A stretch of DNA of 64,000 nt from Eucalyptus grandis (Eukaryota > Streptophyta > Magnoliopsida > Myrtales > Myrtaceae): the NCBI RefSeq assembly GCF_016545825.1, contig NC_052618.1, positions 39,130,196-39,194,195 on the forward strand, written 5' to 3'. The notes below the pieces were generated by a model that did not search any database, was not told where the DNA came from, and saw only the letters and a program-made list of their open reading frames with translations. Positions 47,301 to 62,300 of the stretch are shown piece after piece. Position numbers and translations under genes: made by a program. Numbering within the stretch: position 1 is the first letter of the stretch; each line of letters opens with the position of its first letter.

Positions 47301-50300
47301 AAATGGGTCTATTATGCGAACTAGTTATTATGCACCTTATGACCTAACTTTACTAATAAATTCTAATTAAATGATCATATTATGCAACTAATTAACATGC
47401 ACCTAAATTTTGTATTTTCGTATTTTTTATTGAAATTCAAAACTAATAAAAACCCTACTCAAGCTATCTAAAGTAATTTTCTAGTCCATTTTTGGGATTA
47501 ATTTGACTTAAACCCTATTCCGTCTTAGAAAACTATTTTTTTGTTTTTAACGAGAATATGAAAATGTGCCAATTATATCTAAGACTCTAAAAAAGGCTAT
47601 TTAAGTCTAATCCTAACTTATTTCTTTTAAAATATCTAAAAATGCAGTCCTAAAAATATTATCTAAAATTGCAATCCTAGAAATATAATCCTAAAAATTT
47701 GATTAATTAAACTACGTGTCTATTATATTAAACCCTAATGTCCTATATGCTTATGCAATTTTTAAATATTTTGATTTTTTTAGTTTCTTTTTTAGTTTTT
47801 TTTAGGTTGAATAATGATTAAATTAGGGTTAAATCTAAACAATTAATATAGCCACTAAATAAAGGATCAAAATAATTGAAAAAATAACCTGTCGTCTCAC
47901 AAAAGGTTAAATTAACAATTATTTTAACCCAAATCATCACAACAACTCAAAATAATTAAATAATCTAGTCCGAAGTCTTACGGACCAAATTAAATAATTA
48001 TTGTGATTTAACAATTAAAATTTCATCAAGAAGTCCAAAATTAATGTAATTAAAAGAATGATACGATGTCTCTCGGATCAAACTAATTATTACAAAAATC
48101 TTGGATAAAGCCTTAAGGATAATGTCTAAACAATACAAATAATTAACATACAATACTACAATTCAAATAATGAGACTTAAAAATAAGCTAACGTATCATG
48201 AAATAAATATAAAAAAAAAATAAACTACCTAAGGCCCCGCAATGAAACGGGGAGGCAACAGGTAGGTCAAGAGCACGGCAGCAGGCTCGGATTAGGAGCG
48301 GCGGCAGCAGGAGCTCGAGGCGGTGGCGTCGGGTGTCGCCCGGGAGGGCAGCACGGCGAGAAATCCGGCGGCTGGGTCGGAGGGCAGCACGGCAACCTGC
48401 AAAAGGGGCGAGGCGTGCGGTAATGGGCACCGCAGATCACGGCAGGTCACGGCGTCGGTTCGGAGGAGGGCGCAGCGTCGGGTCGTCGCGGCGATGGTGG
48501 CTCGGGATAGGGAGCAATGGCGGAGCTATCACCGGCGGAGACGGAAAGCGGGGAGGACGTCGGCGCTGCAGCTGGCGTCACGGGAGGAGACTTGCGGTGG
48601 TCGTCGTTGCAGCAGGCGTCGGGACGAGCTCGCTGGGTGCAGAGGTGCGGTCGTCGGGCGTCGAGCACCGGGTGGTCGCGGACGCAGCAACAGCGGAGGT
48701 GTGGGCCGGTTCGGAATCGGCAGTGTCGCGGGTTGCGAAGCGCGGTGGTGTCGCCGGGCGTCGGCGCTTGGGTCGTCGTGAGTCGGCGCGACGATGGCTG
48801 GTGGAGACCGGCGATGCGAGCGCAGCGGGTGAAGAGAAACTCACGATTGGGCAGCAAATGTGGGGAAGAAGATGAACAGTAAATGTCCCATCACTTCTTC
48901 CCCTCTACTTTGGCTTTTTCCTTTCCTTTTCACTTCTTTCGGTACCATTTCTTCTTAATTTTTCAAAATGTTTTTGCAAGCAGCTGATTTATTTTAACCT
49001 AAGTTACTATCATGCAAATGTGGTGACCACACGGGTGCTCATCCATTATTTAAAATATTCAAGTAAATAAACTGCATCACATAAAGCAAGCTGTCATTTT
49101 TTTTTTGGATTTTCTTAAAAATTAGAATTCTTTTATAAAATGCATTTTAATACTAAATGACTTAATCTTATTAATGTGGAAATTCTAATTAAATGGGTCT
49201 ATTATGCGAACTAGTTATTATGCACCTTATGACCTAACTTTACTAATAAATTCTAATTAAATGATCATATTATGCAACTAATTAACATGCACCTAAATTT
49301 TGTATTTTCGTATTTTTTTATTGAAATTCAAAACTAATAAAAACCCTACTCAAGCTATCTAAAGTAATTTTCTAGTCCATTTTTGGGATTAATTTGACTT
49401 AAACCCTATTCCGTCTTAGAAAACTATTTTTTTGTTTTTAACGAGAATATGAAAATGTGCCAATTATATCTAAGACTCTAAAAAAGGCTATTTAAGTCTA
49501 ATCCTAACTTATTTCTTTTAAAATATCTAAAAATGCAGTCCTAAAAATATTATCTAAAATTGCAATCCTAGAAATATAATCCTAAAAATTTGATTAATTA
49601 AACTACGTGTCTATTATATTAAACCCTAATGTCCTATATGCTTATGCAATTTTTAAATATTTTGATTTTTTTTTAGTTTCTTTTTTAGTTTTTTTTAGGT
49701 TGAATAATGATTAAATTAGGGTTAAATCTAAACAATTAATATAGCCACTAAATAAAGGATCAAAATAATTGAAAAAATAACCTGTCGTCTCACAGGTTAA
49801 ATTAACAATTATTTTAACCCAAATCATCACAACAACTCAAAATAATTAAATAATCTAGTCCGAAGTCTTACGGACCAAATTAAATAATTATTGTGATTTA
49901 ACAATTAAAATTTCATCAAGAAGTCCAAAATTAATGTAATTAAAAGAATGATACGATGTCTCTCGGATCAAACTAATTATTACAAAAATCTTGGATAAAG
50001 CCTTAAGGATAATGTCTAAACAATACAAATAATTAACATACAATACTACAATTCAAATAATGAGACTTAAAAATAAGCTAACGTATCATGAAATAAATAT
50101 AAAAAAAAATAAACTACCTAAGGCCCCGCAACGAAACGGGGGAGGCAATGGTAGGTCAAGAGCACGGCAGCAGGCTCGGATTAGGAGCGGCGGCAGCAGG
50201 AGCTCGAGGCGGTGGCGTCGGGTGTCGCCCGGGAGGGCAGCACGGCGAGAAATCCGGCGGCTGGGTCGGAGGGCAGCACGGCAACCTGCAAAAGGGGCAG

Positions 50301-53300
50301 AGGCGTGCGGTAATGGGCACCGCAGATCACGGCAGAGTCACGGGCGTCGGTTCGGAGGAGGGCGCAGCGTCGGGTCGTCGCGGCGATGGTGGCTCGGGAT
50401 AGGGAGCAATGGCGGAGCTATCACCGGCGGCGACGGAAAGCGGGGAGGACGTCGGCGCTGCGCAGCTGGCGTCACGGGAGGAGACTTGCGGCGGTGGTCG
50501 TTGCAGCAGCGTCGGGACGAGCTCGCTGGTGCAGAGGTGCGGTCGTCGGGCGTCGAGCACCGGGTGGTCGCGGACGCAGCAACAGCGGCGGAGGTGTGGG
50601 CCGGTTCGGAATCGGCAGTGTCGCGGGTTGCGAAGCGCGGTGGTGTCGCCGGGCGTCGGCGCTTGGGTCGTCGTGAGTCGGCGCGACGATGGCTGGTGGA
50701 GACCGGCGATGCGAGCGCAGCGCGGGTGAAGAGAAACTCACGATTGGGCAGCAAATGTGGGGAAGAAGATGAACAGTAAATGTCCCATCACTTCTTCCCC
50801 TCTACTTTGGCTTTTTCCTTTCCTTTTCACTTCTTTCGGTACCATTTCTTCTTAATTTTTCAAAATGTTTTTGCAAGCAGCTGATTTATTTTAACCTAAG
50901 TTACTATCATGCAAATGTGGTGACCACACGGGTGCTCATCCATTATTTAAAATATTCAAGTAAATAAACTGCATCACATAAAGCAAGCTGTCATTTTTTT
51001 TTTTGGATTTTCTTAAAAATTAGAATTCTTTTATAAAATGCATTTTAATACTAAATGACTTAATCTTATTAATGTGGAAATTCTAATTAAATGGGTCTAT
51101 TATGCGAACTAGTTATTATGCACCTTATGACCTAACTTTACTAATAAATTCTAATTAAATGATCATATTATGCAACTAATTAACATGCACCTAAATTTTG
51201 TATTTTCGTATTTTTTTATTGAAATTCAAAACTAATAAAAACCCTACTCAAGCTATCTAAAGTAATTTTCTAGTCCATTTTTGGGATTAATTTGACTTAA
51301 ACCCTATTCCGTCTTAGAAAACTATTTTTTTGTTTTTAACGAGAATATGAAAATGTGCCAATTATATCTAAGACTCTAAAAAAAGGCTATTTAAGTCTAA
51401 TCCTAACTTATTTCTTTTAAAATATCTAAAAATGCAGTCCTAAAAATATTATCTAAAATTGCAATCCTAGAAATATAATCCTAAAAATTTGATTAATTAA
51501 ACTACGTGTCTATTATATTAAACCCTAATGTCCTATATGCTTATGCAATTTTTAAATATTTTGATTTTTTTTTTAGTTTCTTTTTTAGTTTTTTTTAGGT
51601 TGAATAATGATTAAATTAGGGTTAAATCTAAACAATTAATATAGCCACTAAATAAAGGATCAAAATAATTGAAAAAATAACCTGTCGTCTCACAGGTTAA
51701 ATTAACAATTATTTTAACCCAAATCATCACAACAACTCAAAATAATTAAATAATCTAGTCCGAAGTCTTACGGACCAAATTAAATAATTATTGTGATTTA
51801 ACAATTAAAATTTCATCAAGAAGTCCAAAATTAATGTAATTAAAAGAATGATACGATGTCTCTCGGATCAAACTAATTATTACAAAAATCTTGGATAAAG
51901 CCTTAAGGATAATGTCTAAACAATACAAATAATTAACATACAATACTACAATTCAAATAATGAGACTTAAAAATAAGCTAACGTATCATGAAATAAATAT
52001 AAAAAAAAAATAAACTACCTAAGGCCCCGCAACGAAAAGGGGGAGGCAACAGGTAGGTCAAGAGCACGGCAGCAGGCTCGGATTAGGAGCGGCGGCAGCA
52101 GGAGCTCGAGGCGGTGGCGTCGGGTGTCGCCCGGGAGGGCAGCACGGCGAGAAATCCGGCGGCTGGGTCGGAGGGCAGCACGGCAACCTGCAAAAGGGGC
52201 AGAGGCGTGCGGTAATGGGCACTGCAGATCACGGCAGTCACGGGCGTCGGTTCGGAGGAGGGCGCAGCGTCGGGTCGTCGCGGCGATGGTGGCTCGGGAT
52301 AGGGAGCAATGGCGGAGCTATCACCGGCGGCGAGACGGAAAGCGGGGAGGACGTCGGCGCGCAGCTGGCGTCACGGGAGGAGACTTGCGGCGGTGGTCGT
52401 TGCAGCAGGCGTCGGGACGAGCTCGCGGGTGCAGAGGTGCGGTCGTCGGGCGTCGAGCACCGGGTGGTCGCGGACGCAGCAACAGCGGAGGTGTGGGCCG
52501 GTTCGAATCGGCGGTGTCGCGGGTTGCGAAGCGCGGTGGTGTCGCGGGCGTCGGCGCTTGGGTCGTCGTGAGTCGGCGCGACGATGGCTGGTGGAGACCG
52601 GCGATGCGAGCGCAGCGCGGGTGAAGAGAAACTCACGATTGGGCAGCAAATGTGGGGAAGAAGATGAACAGTAAATGTCCCATCACTTCTTCCCCTCTAC
52701 TTTGGCTTTTTCCTTTCCTTTTCACTTCTTTCGGTACCATTTCTTCTTAATTTTTCAAAATGTTTTTGCAAGCAGCTGATTTATTTTAACCTAAGTTACT
52801 ATCATGCAAATGTGGTGACCACACGGGTGCTCATCCATTATTTAAAATATTCAAGTAAATAAACTGCATCACATAAAGCAAGCTGTCATTTTTTTTTTGG
52901 ATTTTCTTAAAAATTAGAATTCTTTTATAAAATGCATTTTAATACTAAATGACTTAATCTTATTAATGTGGAAATTCTAATTAAATGGGTCTATTATGCG
53001 AACTAGTTATTATGCACCTTATGACCTAACTTTACTAATAAATTCTAATTAAATGATCATATTATGCAACTAATTAACATGCACCTAAATTTTGTATTTT
53101 CGTATTTTTTTATTGAAATTCAAAACTAATAAAAACCCTACTCAAGCTATCTAAAGTAATTTTCTAGTCCATTTTTGGGATTAATTTGACTTAAACCCTA
53201 TTCCGTCTTAGAAAACTATTTTTTTGTTTTTAACGAGAATATGAAAATGTGCCAATTATATCTAAGACTCTAAAAAAAGGCTATTTAAGTCTAATCCTAA

Positions 53301-56300
53301 CTTATTTCTTTTAAAATATCTAAAAATGCAGTCCTAAAAATATTATCTAAAATTGCAATCCTAGAAATATAATCCTAAAAATTTGATTAATTAAACTACG
53401 TGTCTATTATATTAAACCCTAATGTCCTATATGCTTATGCAATTTTTAAATATTTTGATTTTTTTTTAGTTTCTTTTTTAGTTTTTTTTAGGTTGAATAA
53501 TGATTAAATTAGGGTTAAATCTAAACAATTAATATAGCCACTAAATAAAGGATCAAAATAATTGAAAAAATAACCTGTCGTCTCACAGGTTAAATTAACA
53601 ATTATTTTAACCCAAATCATCACAACAACTCAAAATAATTAAATAATCTAGTCCGAAGTCTTACGGACCAAATTAAATAATTATTGTGATTTAACAATTA
53701 AAATTTCATCAAGAAGTCCAAAATTAATGTAATTAAAAGAATGATACGATGTCTCTCGGATCAAACTAATTATTACAAAAATCTTGGATAAAGCCTTAAG
53801 GATAATGTCTAAACAATACAAATAATTAACATACAATACTACAATTCAAATAATGAGACTTAAAAATAAGCTAACGTATCATGAAATAAATATAAAAAAA
53901 ATAAACTACCTAAGGCCCCGCAACAGAAACGGGGAGGCAACAGGTAGGTCAAGAGCACGGCAGCAGGCTCGGATTAGGAGCGGCGGCAGCAGGAGCTCGA
54001 GGCGGTGGCGTCGGGTGTCGCCCGGGAGGGCAGCACGGCGAGAAATCCGGCGGCTGGGTCGGAGGGCAGCACGGCAACCTGCAAAAGGGGCAGAGGCGTG
54101 CGGTAATGGGCACTGCAGATCACGGCAGGTCACAAAGGCGTCGGTTCGGAGGAGGGCGCAGCGTCGGGTCGTCGCGGCGATGGTGGCTCGGGATAGGGAG
54201 CAATGGCGGAGCTATCACCGGCGGCAGACGGAAAGCGGGGAGGACGTCGGCGCGCAGGCTGGCGTCACGGGAGGAGACTTGCGGCAGTGGTCGTTGCAGC
54301 AGGCGTCGGGACGAGCTCGCTGGTGCAGAGGTGCGGTCGTCGGGCGTCGAGCACCGGGTGGTCGCGGACGCAGCAACAGCGGGAGGTGTGGGCCGGTTCG
54401 GAATCGGCAGTGTCGCGGGTTGCGAAGCGCGGTGGTGTCGCCGGGCGTCGGCGCTTGGGTCGTCGTGAGTCGGCGCGACGATGGCTGGTGGAGACCGGCG
54501 ATGCGAGCGCAGCGCGGGTGAAGAGAAACTCACGATTGGGCAGCAAATGTGGGGAAGAAGATGAACAGTAAATGTCCCATCACTTCTTCCCCTCTACTTT
54601 GGCTTTTTCCTTTCCTTTTCACTTCTTTCGGTACCATTTCTTCTTAATTTTTCAAAATGTTTTTGCAAGCAGCTGATTTATTTTAACCTAAGTTACTATC
54701 ATGCAAATGTGGTGACCACACGGGTGCTCATCCATTATTTAAAATATTCAAGTAAATAAACTGCATCACATAAAGCAAGCTGTCATTTTTTTTTTGGATT
54801 TTCTTAAAAATTAGAATTCTTTTATAAAATGCATTTTAATACTAAATGACTTAATCTTATTAATGTGGAAATTCTAATTAAATGGGTCTATTATGCGAAC
54901 TAGTTATTATGCACCTTATGACCTAACTTTACTAATAAATTCTAATTAAATGATCATATTATGCAACTAATTAACATGCACCTAAATTTTGTATTTTCGT
55001 ATTTTTTTATTGAAATTCAAAACTAATAAAAACCCTACTCAAGCTATCTAAAGTAATTTTCTAGTCCATTTTTGGGATTAATTTGACTTAAACCCTATTC
55101 CGTCTTAGAAAACTATTTTTTTGTTTTTAACGAGAATATGAAAATGTGCCAATTATATCTAAGACTCTAAAAAAGGCTATTTAAGTCTAATCCTAACTTA
55201 TTTCTTTTAAAATATCTAAAAATGCAGTCCTAAAAATATTATCTAAAATTGCAATCCTAGAAATATAATCCTAAAAATTTGATTAATTAAACTACGTGTC
55301 TATTATATTAAACCCTAATGTCCTATATGCTTATGCAATTTTTAAATATTTTGATTTTTTTTTTTTTAGTTTCTTTTTAGTTTTTTTTAGGTTGAATAAT
55401 GATTAAATTAGGGTTAAATCTAAACAATTAATATAGCCACTAAATAAAGGATCAAAATAATTGAAAAAATAACCTGTCGTCTCACAGGTTAAATTAACAA
55501 TTATTTTAACCCAAATCATCACAACAACTCAAAATAATTAAATAATCTAGTCCGAAGTCTTACGGACCAAATTAAATAATTATTGTGATTTAACAATTAA
55601 AATTTCATCAAGAAGTCCAAAATTAATGTAATTAAAAGAATGATACGATGTCTCTCGGATCAAACTAATTATTACAAAAATCTTGGATAAAGCCTTAAGG
55701 ATAATGTCTAAACAATACAAATAATTAACATACAATACTACAATTCAAATAATGAGACTTAAAAATAAGCTAACGTATCATGAAATAAATATAAAAAAAA
55801 TAAACTACCTAAGGCCCCGCAATGAAACAGGGGAGGCAACAGGTAGGTCAAGAGCACGGCAGCAGGCTCGGATTAGGAGCGGCGGCAGCAGAGCTCGAGG
55901 CGGTGGCGTCGGGTGTCGCCGGGAGGGCAGCACGGCGAGAAATCCGGCGGCTGGGTCGGAGGGCAGCACGGCAACCTGCAAAAGGGGCAGAGGCGTGCGG
56001 TAATGGGCACCGCAGATCACGGCAGTCACAGCGTCGGTTCGGAGGAGGGCGCAGCGTCGGGTCGTCGCGGCGATGGTGGCTCGGGATAGGGAGCAATGGC
56101 GGAGCTATCACCGGCGGCAGACGGAAAGCGGGGGAGGACGTCGGCGCCGCAGCTGGCGTCACGGGAGGAGACTTGCGGGTGGTCGTTGCAGAAAGCGCCG
56201 GGACGAGCTCGCTGGTGCAGAGGTGCGGTCGTCGGGCGTCGGGCACCGGGTGGTCGCGGACGCGCAGCAACAGCGGAGGTGTGGGCCGGTTCGGAATCGG

Positions 56301-59300
56301 CAAAGTGTCGCGGGTTGCGAAGCGCGGTGGTGTCGCGGGCGTCGGCGCTTGGGTCGTCGTGAGTCGGCGCGACGATGGCTGGTGGAGACCGGCGATGCGA
56401 GCGCAGCGCGGGTGAAGAGAAACTCACGATTGGGCAGCAAATGTGGGGAAGAAGATGAACAGTAAATGTCCCATCACTTCTTCCCCTCTACTTTGGCTTT
56501 TTCCTTTCCTTTTCACTTCTTTCGGTACCATTTCTTCTTAATTTTTCAAAATGTTTTTGCAAGCAGCTGATTTATTTTAACCTAAGTTACTATCATGCAA
56601 ATGTGGTGACCACACGGGTGCTCATCCATTATTTAAAATATTCAAGTAAATAAACTGCATCACATAAAGCAAGCTGTCATTTTTTTTTTGGATTTTCTTA
56701 AAAATTAGAATTCTTTTATAAAATGCATTTTAATACTAAATGACTTAATCTTATTAATGTGGAAATTCTAATTAAATGGGTCTATTATGCGAACTAGTTA
56801 TTATGCACCTTATGACCTAACTTTACTAATAAATTCTAATTAAATGATCATATTATGCAACTAATTAACATGCACCTAAATTTTGTATTTTCGTATTTTT
56901 TATTGAAATTCAAAACTAATAAAAACCCTACTCAAGCTATCTAAAGTAATTTTCTAGTCCATTTTTGGGATTAATTTGACTTAAACCCTATTCCGTCTTA
57001 GAAAACTATTTTTTTGTTTTTAACGAGAATATGAAAATGTGCCAATTATATCTAAGACTCTAAAAAAGGCTATTTAAGTCTAATCCTAACTTATTTCTTT
57101 TAAAATATCTAAAAATGCAGTCCTAAAAATATTATCTAAAATTGCAATCCTAGAAATATAATCCTAAAAATTTGATTAATTAAACTACGTGTCTATTATA
57201 TTAAACCCTAATGTCCTATATGCTTATGCAATTTTTAAATATTTTGATTTTTTTTTAGTTTCTTTTTTAGTTTTTTTTAGGTTGAATAATGATTAAATTA
57301 GGGTTAAATCTAAACAATTAATATAGCCACTAAATAAAGGATCAAAATAATTGAAAAAATAACCTGTCGTCTCACACAGGTTAAATTAACAATTATTTTA
57401 ACCCAAATCATCACAACAACTCAAAATAATTAAATAATCTAGTCCGAAGTCTTACGGACCAAATTAAATAATTATTGTGATTTAACAATTAAAATTTCAT
57501 CAAGAAGTCCAAAATTAATGTAATTAAAAGAATGATACGATGTCTCTCGGATCAAACTAATTATTACAAAAATCTTGGATAAAGCCTTAAGGATAATGTC
57601 TAAACAATACAAATAATTAACATACAATACTACAATTCAAATAATGAGACTTAAAAATAAGCTAACGTATCATGAAATAAATATAAAAAAAAATAAACTA
57701 CCTAAGGCCCCGCAACAGAAACGGGGAGGCAAAGGGTAGGTCAAGAGCACGGCAGCAGGCTCGGATTAGGAGCGGCGGCAGCAGGAGCTCGAGGCGGTGG
57801 CGTCGGGTGTCGCCGGGAGGGCAGCACGGCGAGAAATCCGGCGGCTGGGTCGGAGGGCAGCACGGCAACCTGCAAAAGGGGCAGAGGCGTGCGGTAATGG
57901 GCACCGCAGATCACGGCAGGTCACAAAGCGTCGGTTCGGAGGAGGGCGCAGCGTCGGGTCGTCGCGGCGATGGTGGCTCGGGATAGGGAGCAATGGCGGA
58001 GCTATCACCGGCGGCAGACGGAAGCGGGGAGGACGTCGCGCGCGCAGCTGGCGTCACGGGAGGAGACTTGCGGGTGGTCGTTGCAGCAGCGTCGGGACGA
58101 GCTCGCTGGTGCAGAGGTGCGGTCGTCGGGCGTCGAGCACCGGGTGGTCGCGGACGCAGCAACAGCGGAGGTGTGGGCCGGTTCGGAATCGGCAGTGTCG
58201 CGGGTTGCGAAGCGCGGTGGTGTCGCTGGGCGTCGGCGCTTGGGTCGTCGTGAGTCGGCGCGACGATGGCTGGTGGAGACCGGCGATGCGAGCGCAGCGG
58301 GTGAAGAGAAACTCACGATTGGGCAGCAAATGTGGGGAAGAAGATGAACAGTAAATGTCCCATCACTTCTTCCCCTCTACTTTGGCTTTTTCCTTTCCTT
58401 TTCACTTCTTTCGGTACCATTTCTTCTTAATTTTTCAAAATGTTTTTGCAAGCAGCTGATTTATTTTAACCTAAGTTACTATCATGCAAATGTGGTGACC
58501 ACACGGGTGCTCATCCATTATTTAAAATATTCAAGTAAATAAACTGCATCACATAAAGCAAGCTGTCATTTTTTTTTTTTTGGATTTTCTTAAAAATTAG
58601 AATTCTTTTATAAAATGCATTTTAATACTAAATGACTTAATCTTATTAATGTGGAAATTCTAATTAAATGGGTCTATTATGCGAACTAGTTATTATGCAC
58701 CTTATGACCTAACTTTACTAATAAATTCTAATTAAATGATCATATTATGCAACTAATTAACATGCACCTAAATTTTGTATTTTCGTATTTTTTTATTGAA
58801 ATTCAAAACTAATAAAAACCCTACTCAAGCTATCTAAAGTAATTTTCTAGTCCATTTTTGGGATTAATTTGACTTAAACCCTATTCCGTCTTAGAAAACT
58901 ATTTTTTTGTTTTTAACGAGAATATGAAAATGTGCCAATTATATCTAAGACTCTAAAAAAGGCTATTTAAGTCTAATCCTAACTTATTTCTTTTAAAATA
59001 TCTAAAAATGCAGTCCTAAAAATATTATCTAAAATTGCAATCCTAGAAATATAATCCTAAAAATTTGATTAATTAAACTACGTGTCTATTATATTAAACC
59101 CTAATGTCCTATATGCTTATGCAATTTTTAAATATTTTGATTTTTTTTTAGTTTCTTTTTTAGTTTTTTTTAGGTTGAATAATGATTAAATTAGGGTTAA
59201 ATCTAAACAATTAATATAGCCACTAAATAAAGGATCAAAATAATTGAAAAAATAACCTGTCGTCTCACAAAGGTTAAATTAACAATTATTTTAACCCAAA

Positions 59301-62300
59301 TCATCACAACAACTCAAAATAATTAAATAATCTAGTCCGAAGTCTTACGGACCAAATTAAATAATTATTGTGATTTAACAATTAAAATTTCATCAAGAAG
59401 TCCAAAATTAATGTAATTAAAAGAATGATACGATGTCTCTCGGATCAAACTAATTATTACAAAAATCTTGGATAAAGCCTTAAGGATAATGTCTAAACAA
59501 TACAAATAATTAACATACAATACTACAATTCAAATAATGAGACTTAAAAATAAGCTAACGTATCATGAAATAAATATAAAAAAAAATAAACTACCTAAGG
59601 CCCCGCAATGTAAACGGGGAGGCAAAGTAGGTCAAGAGCACGGCAGCAGGCTCGGATTAGGAGCGGCGGCAGCAGGAGCTCGAGGCGGTGGCGTCGGGTG
59701 TCGCCCGGGAGGGCAGCACGGCGAGAAATCCGGCGGCTGGGTCGGAGGGCAGCACGGCAACCTGCAAAAGGGGCAGAGGCGTGCGGTAATGGGCACTGCA
59801 GATCACGGCAGGTCACAGGCGTCGGTTCGGAGGAGGGCGCAGCGTCGGGTCGTCGCGGCGATGGTGGCTCGGGATAGGGAGCAATGGCGGAGCTATCACC
59901 GGCGGCAGACGGAAAGCGGGGGAGGACGTCGGCGCTGCAGGCTGGCGTCACGGGAGGAGACTTGCGGCAGTGGTCGTTGCAGCAGGTCGGGACGAGCTCG
60001 CTGGTGCAGAGGTGCGGTCGTCGGGCGTCAGCACCGGGTGGTCGCGGACGCAGCAACAGCGGAGGTGTGGGCCGGTTCGGAATCGGCAGTGTCGCGGGTT
60101 GCGAAGCGCGGTGGTGTCGCCGGGCGTCGGCGCTTGGGTCGTCGTGAGTCGGCGCGACGATGGCTGGTGGAGACCGGCGATGCGAGCGCAGCGGGTGAAG
60201 AGAAACTCACGATTGGGCAGCAAATGTGGGGAAGAAGATGAACAGTAAATGTCCCATCACTTCTTCCCCTCTACTTTGGCTTTTTCCTTTCCTTTTCACT
60301 TCTTTCGGTACCATTTCTTCTTAATTTTTCAAAATGTTTTTGCAAGCAGCTGATTTATTTTAACCTAAGTTACTATCATGCAAATGTGGTGACCACACGG
60401 GTGCTCATCCATTATTTAAAATATTCAAGTAAATAAACTGCATCACATAAAGCAAGCTGTCATTTTTTTTTTGGATTTTCTTAAAAATTAGAATTCTTTT
60501 ATAAAATGCATTTTAATACTAAATGACTTAATCTTATTAATGTGGAAATTCTAATTAAATGGGTCTATTATGCGAACTAGTTATTATGCACCTTATGACC
60601 TAACTTTACTAATAAATTCTAATTAAATGATCATATTATGCAACTAATTAACATGCACCTAAATTTTGTATTTTCGTATTTTTTTATTGAAATTCAAAAC
60701 TAATAAAAACCCTACTCAAGCTATCTAAAGTAATTTTCTAGTCCATTTTTGGGATTAATTTGACTTAAACCCTATTCCGTCTTAGAAAACTATTTTTTTG
60801 TTTTTAACGAGAATATGAAAATGTGCCAATTATATCTAAGACTCTAAAAAAGGCTATTTAAGTCTAATCCTAACTTATTTCTTTTAAAATATCTAAAAAT
60901 GCAGTCCTAAAAATATTATCTAAAATTGCAATCCTAGAAATATAATCCTAAAAATTTGATTAATTAAACTACGTGTCTATTATATTAAACCCTAATGTCC
61001 TATATGCTTATGCAATTTTTAAATATTTTGATTTTTTTTTAGTTTTTTTTAGTTTTTTTTAGGTTGAATAATGATTAAATTAGGGTTAAATCTAAACAAT
61101 TAATATAGCCACTAAATAAAGGATCAAAATAATTGAAAAAATAACCTGTCGTCTCACAAAAGGTTAAATTAACAATTATTTTAACCCAAATCATCACAAC
61201 AACTCAAAATAATTAAATAATCTAGTCCGAAGTCTTACGGACCAAATTAAATAATTATTGTGATTTAACAATTAAAATTTCATCAAGAAGTCCAAAATTA
61301 ATGTAATTAAAAGAATGATACGATGTCTCTCGGATCAAACTAATTATTACAAAAATCTTGGATAAAGCCTTAAGGATAATGTCTAAACAATACAAATAAT
61401 TAACATACAATACTACAATTCAAATAATGAGACTTAAAAATAAGCTAACGTATCATGAAATAAATATAAAAAAAAAATAAACTACCTAAGGCCCTGCAAC
61501 AGAAACAGGGGAGGCAACAGGTAGGTCAAGAGCACGGCAGCAGGCTCGGATTAGGAGCGGCGGCAGCAGGAGCTCGAGGCGGTGGCGTCGGGTGTCGCCG
61601 GGAGGGCAGCACGGCGAGAAATCCGGCGGCTGGGTCGGAGGGCAGCACGGCAACCTGCAAAAGGGGCAGAGGCGTGCGGTAATGGGCACCGCAGATCACG
61701 GCAGTCAAAGGCGTCGGTTCGGAGGAGGGCGCAGCGTCGGGTCGTCGCGGCGATGGTGGCTCGGGATAGGGAGCAATGGCGGAGCTATCACCGGCGGCAG
61801 ACGGAAAGCGGGGAGGACGTCGGCGCTGCAGGCTGGCGTCACGGGAGGAGACTTGCGGCGTGGTCGTTGCAGCAGGCGTCGGGGACGAGCTCGCTGGGTG
61901 CAGAGGTGCGGTCGTCGGGCGTCGAGCACCGGGTGGTCGCGGACGCAGCAACAAGCGGAGGTGTGGGCCGGTTCGGAATCGGCGGTGTCGCGGGTTGCGT
62001 GCGCGGTGGTGTCGCCGGGCGTCGGCGCTTGGGTCGTCGTGAGTCGGCGCGACGATGGCTGGTGGAGACCGGCGATGCGAGCGCAGCGCGGGTGAAGAGA
62101 AACTCACGATTGGGCAGCAAATGTGGGGAAGAAGATGAACAGTAAATGTCCCATCACTTCTTCCCCTCTACTTTGGCTTTTTCCTTTCCTTTTCACTTCT
62201 TTCGGTACCATTTCTTCTTAATTTTTCAAAATGTTTTTGCAAGCAGCTGATTTATTTTAACCTAAGTTACTATCATGCAAATGTGGTGACCACACGGGTG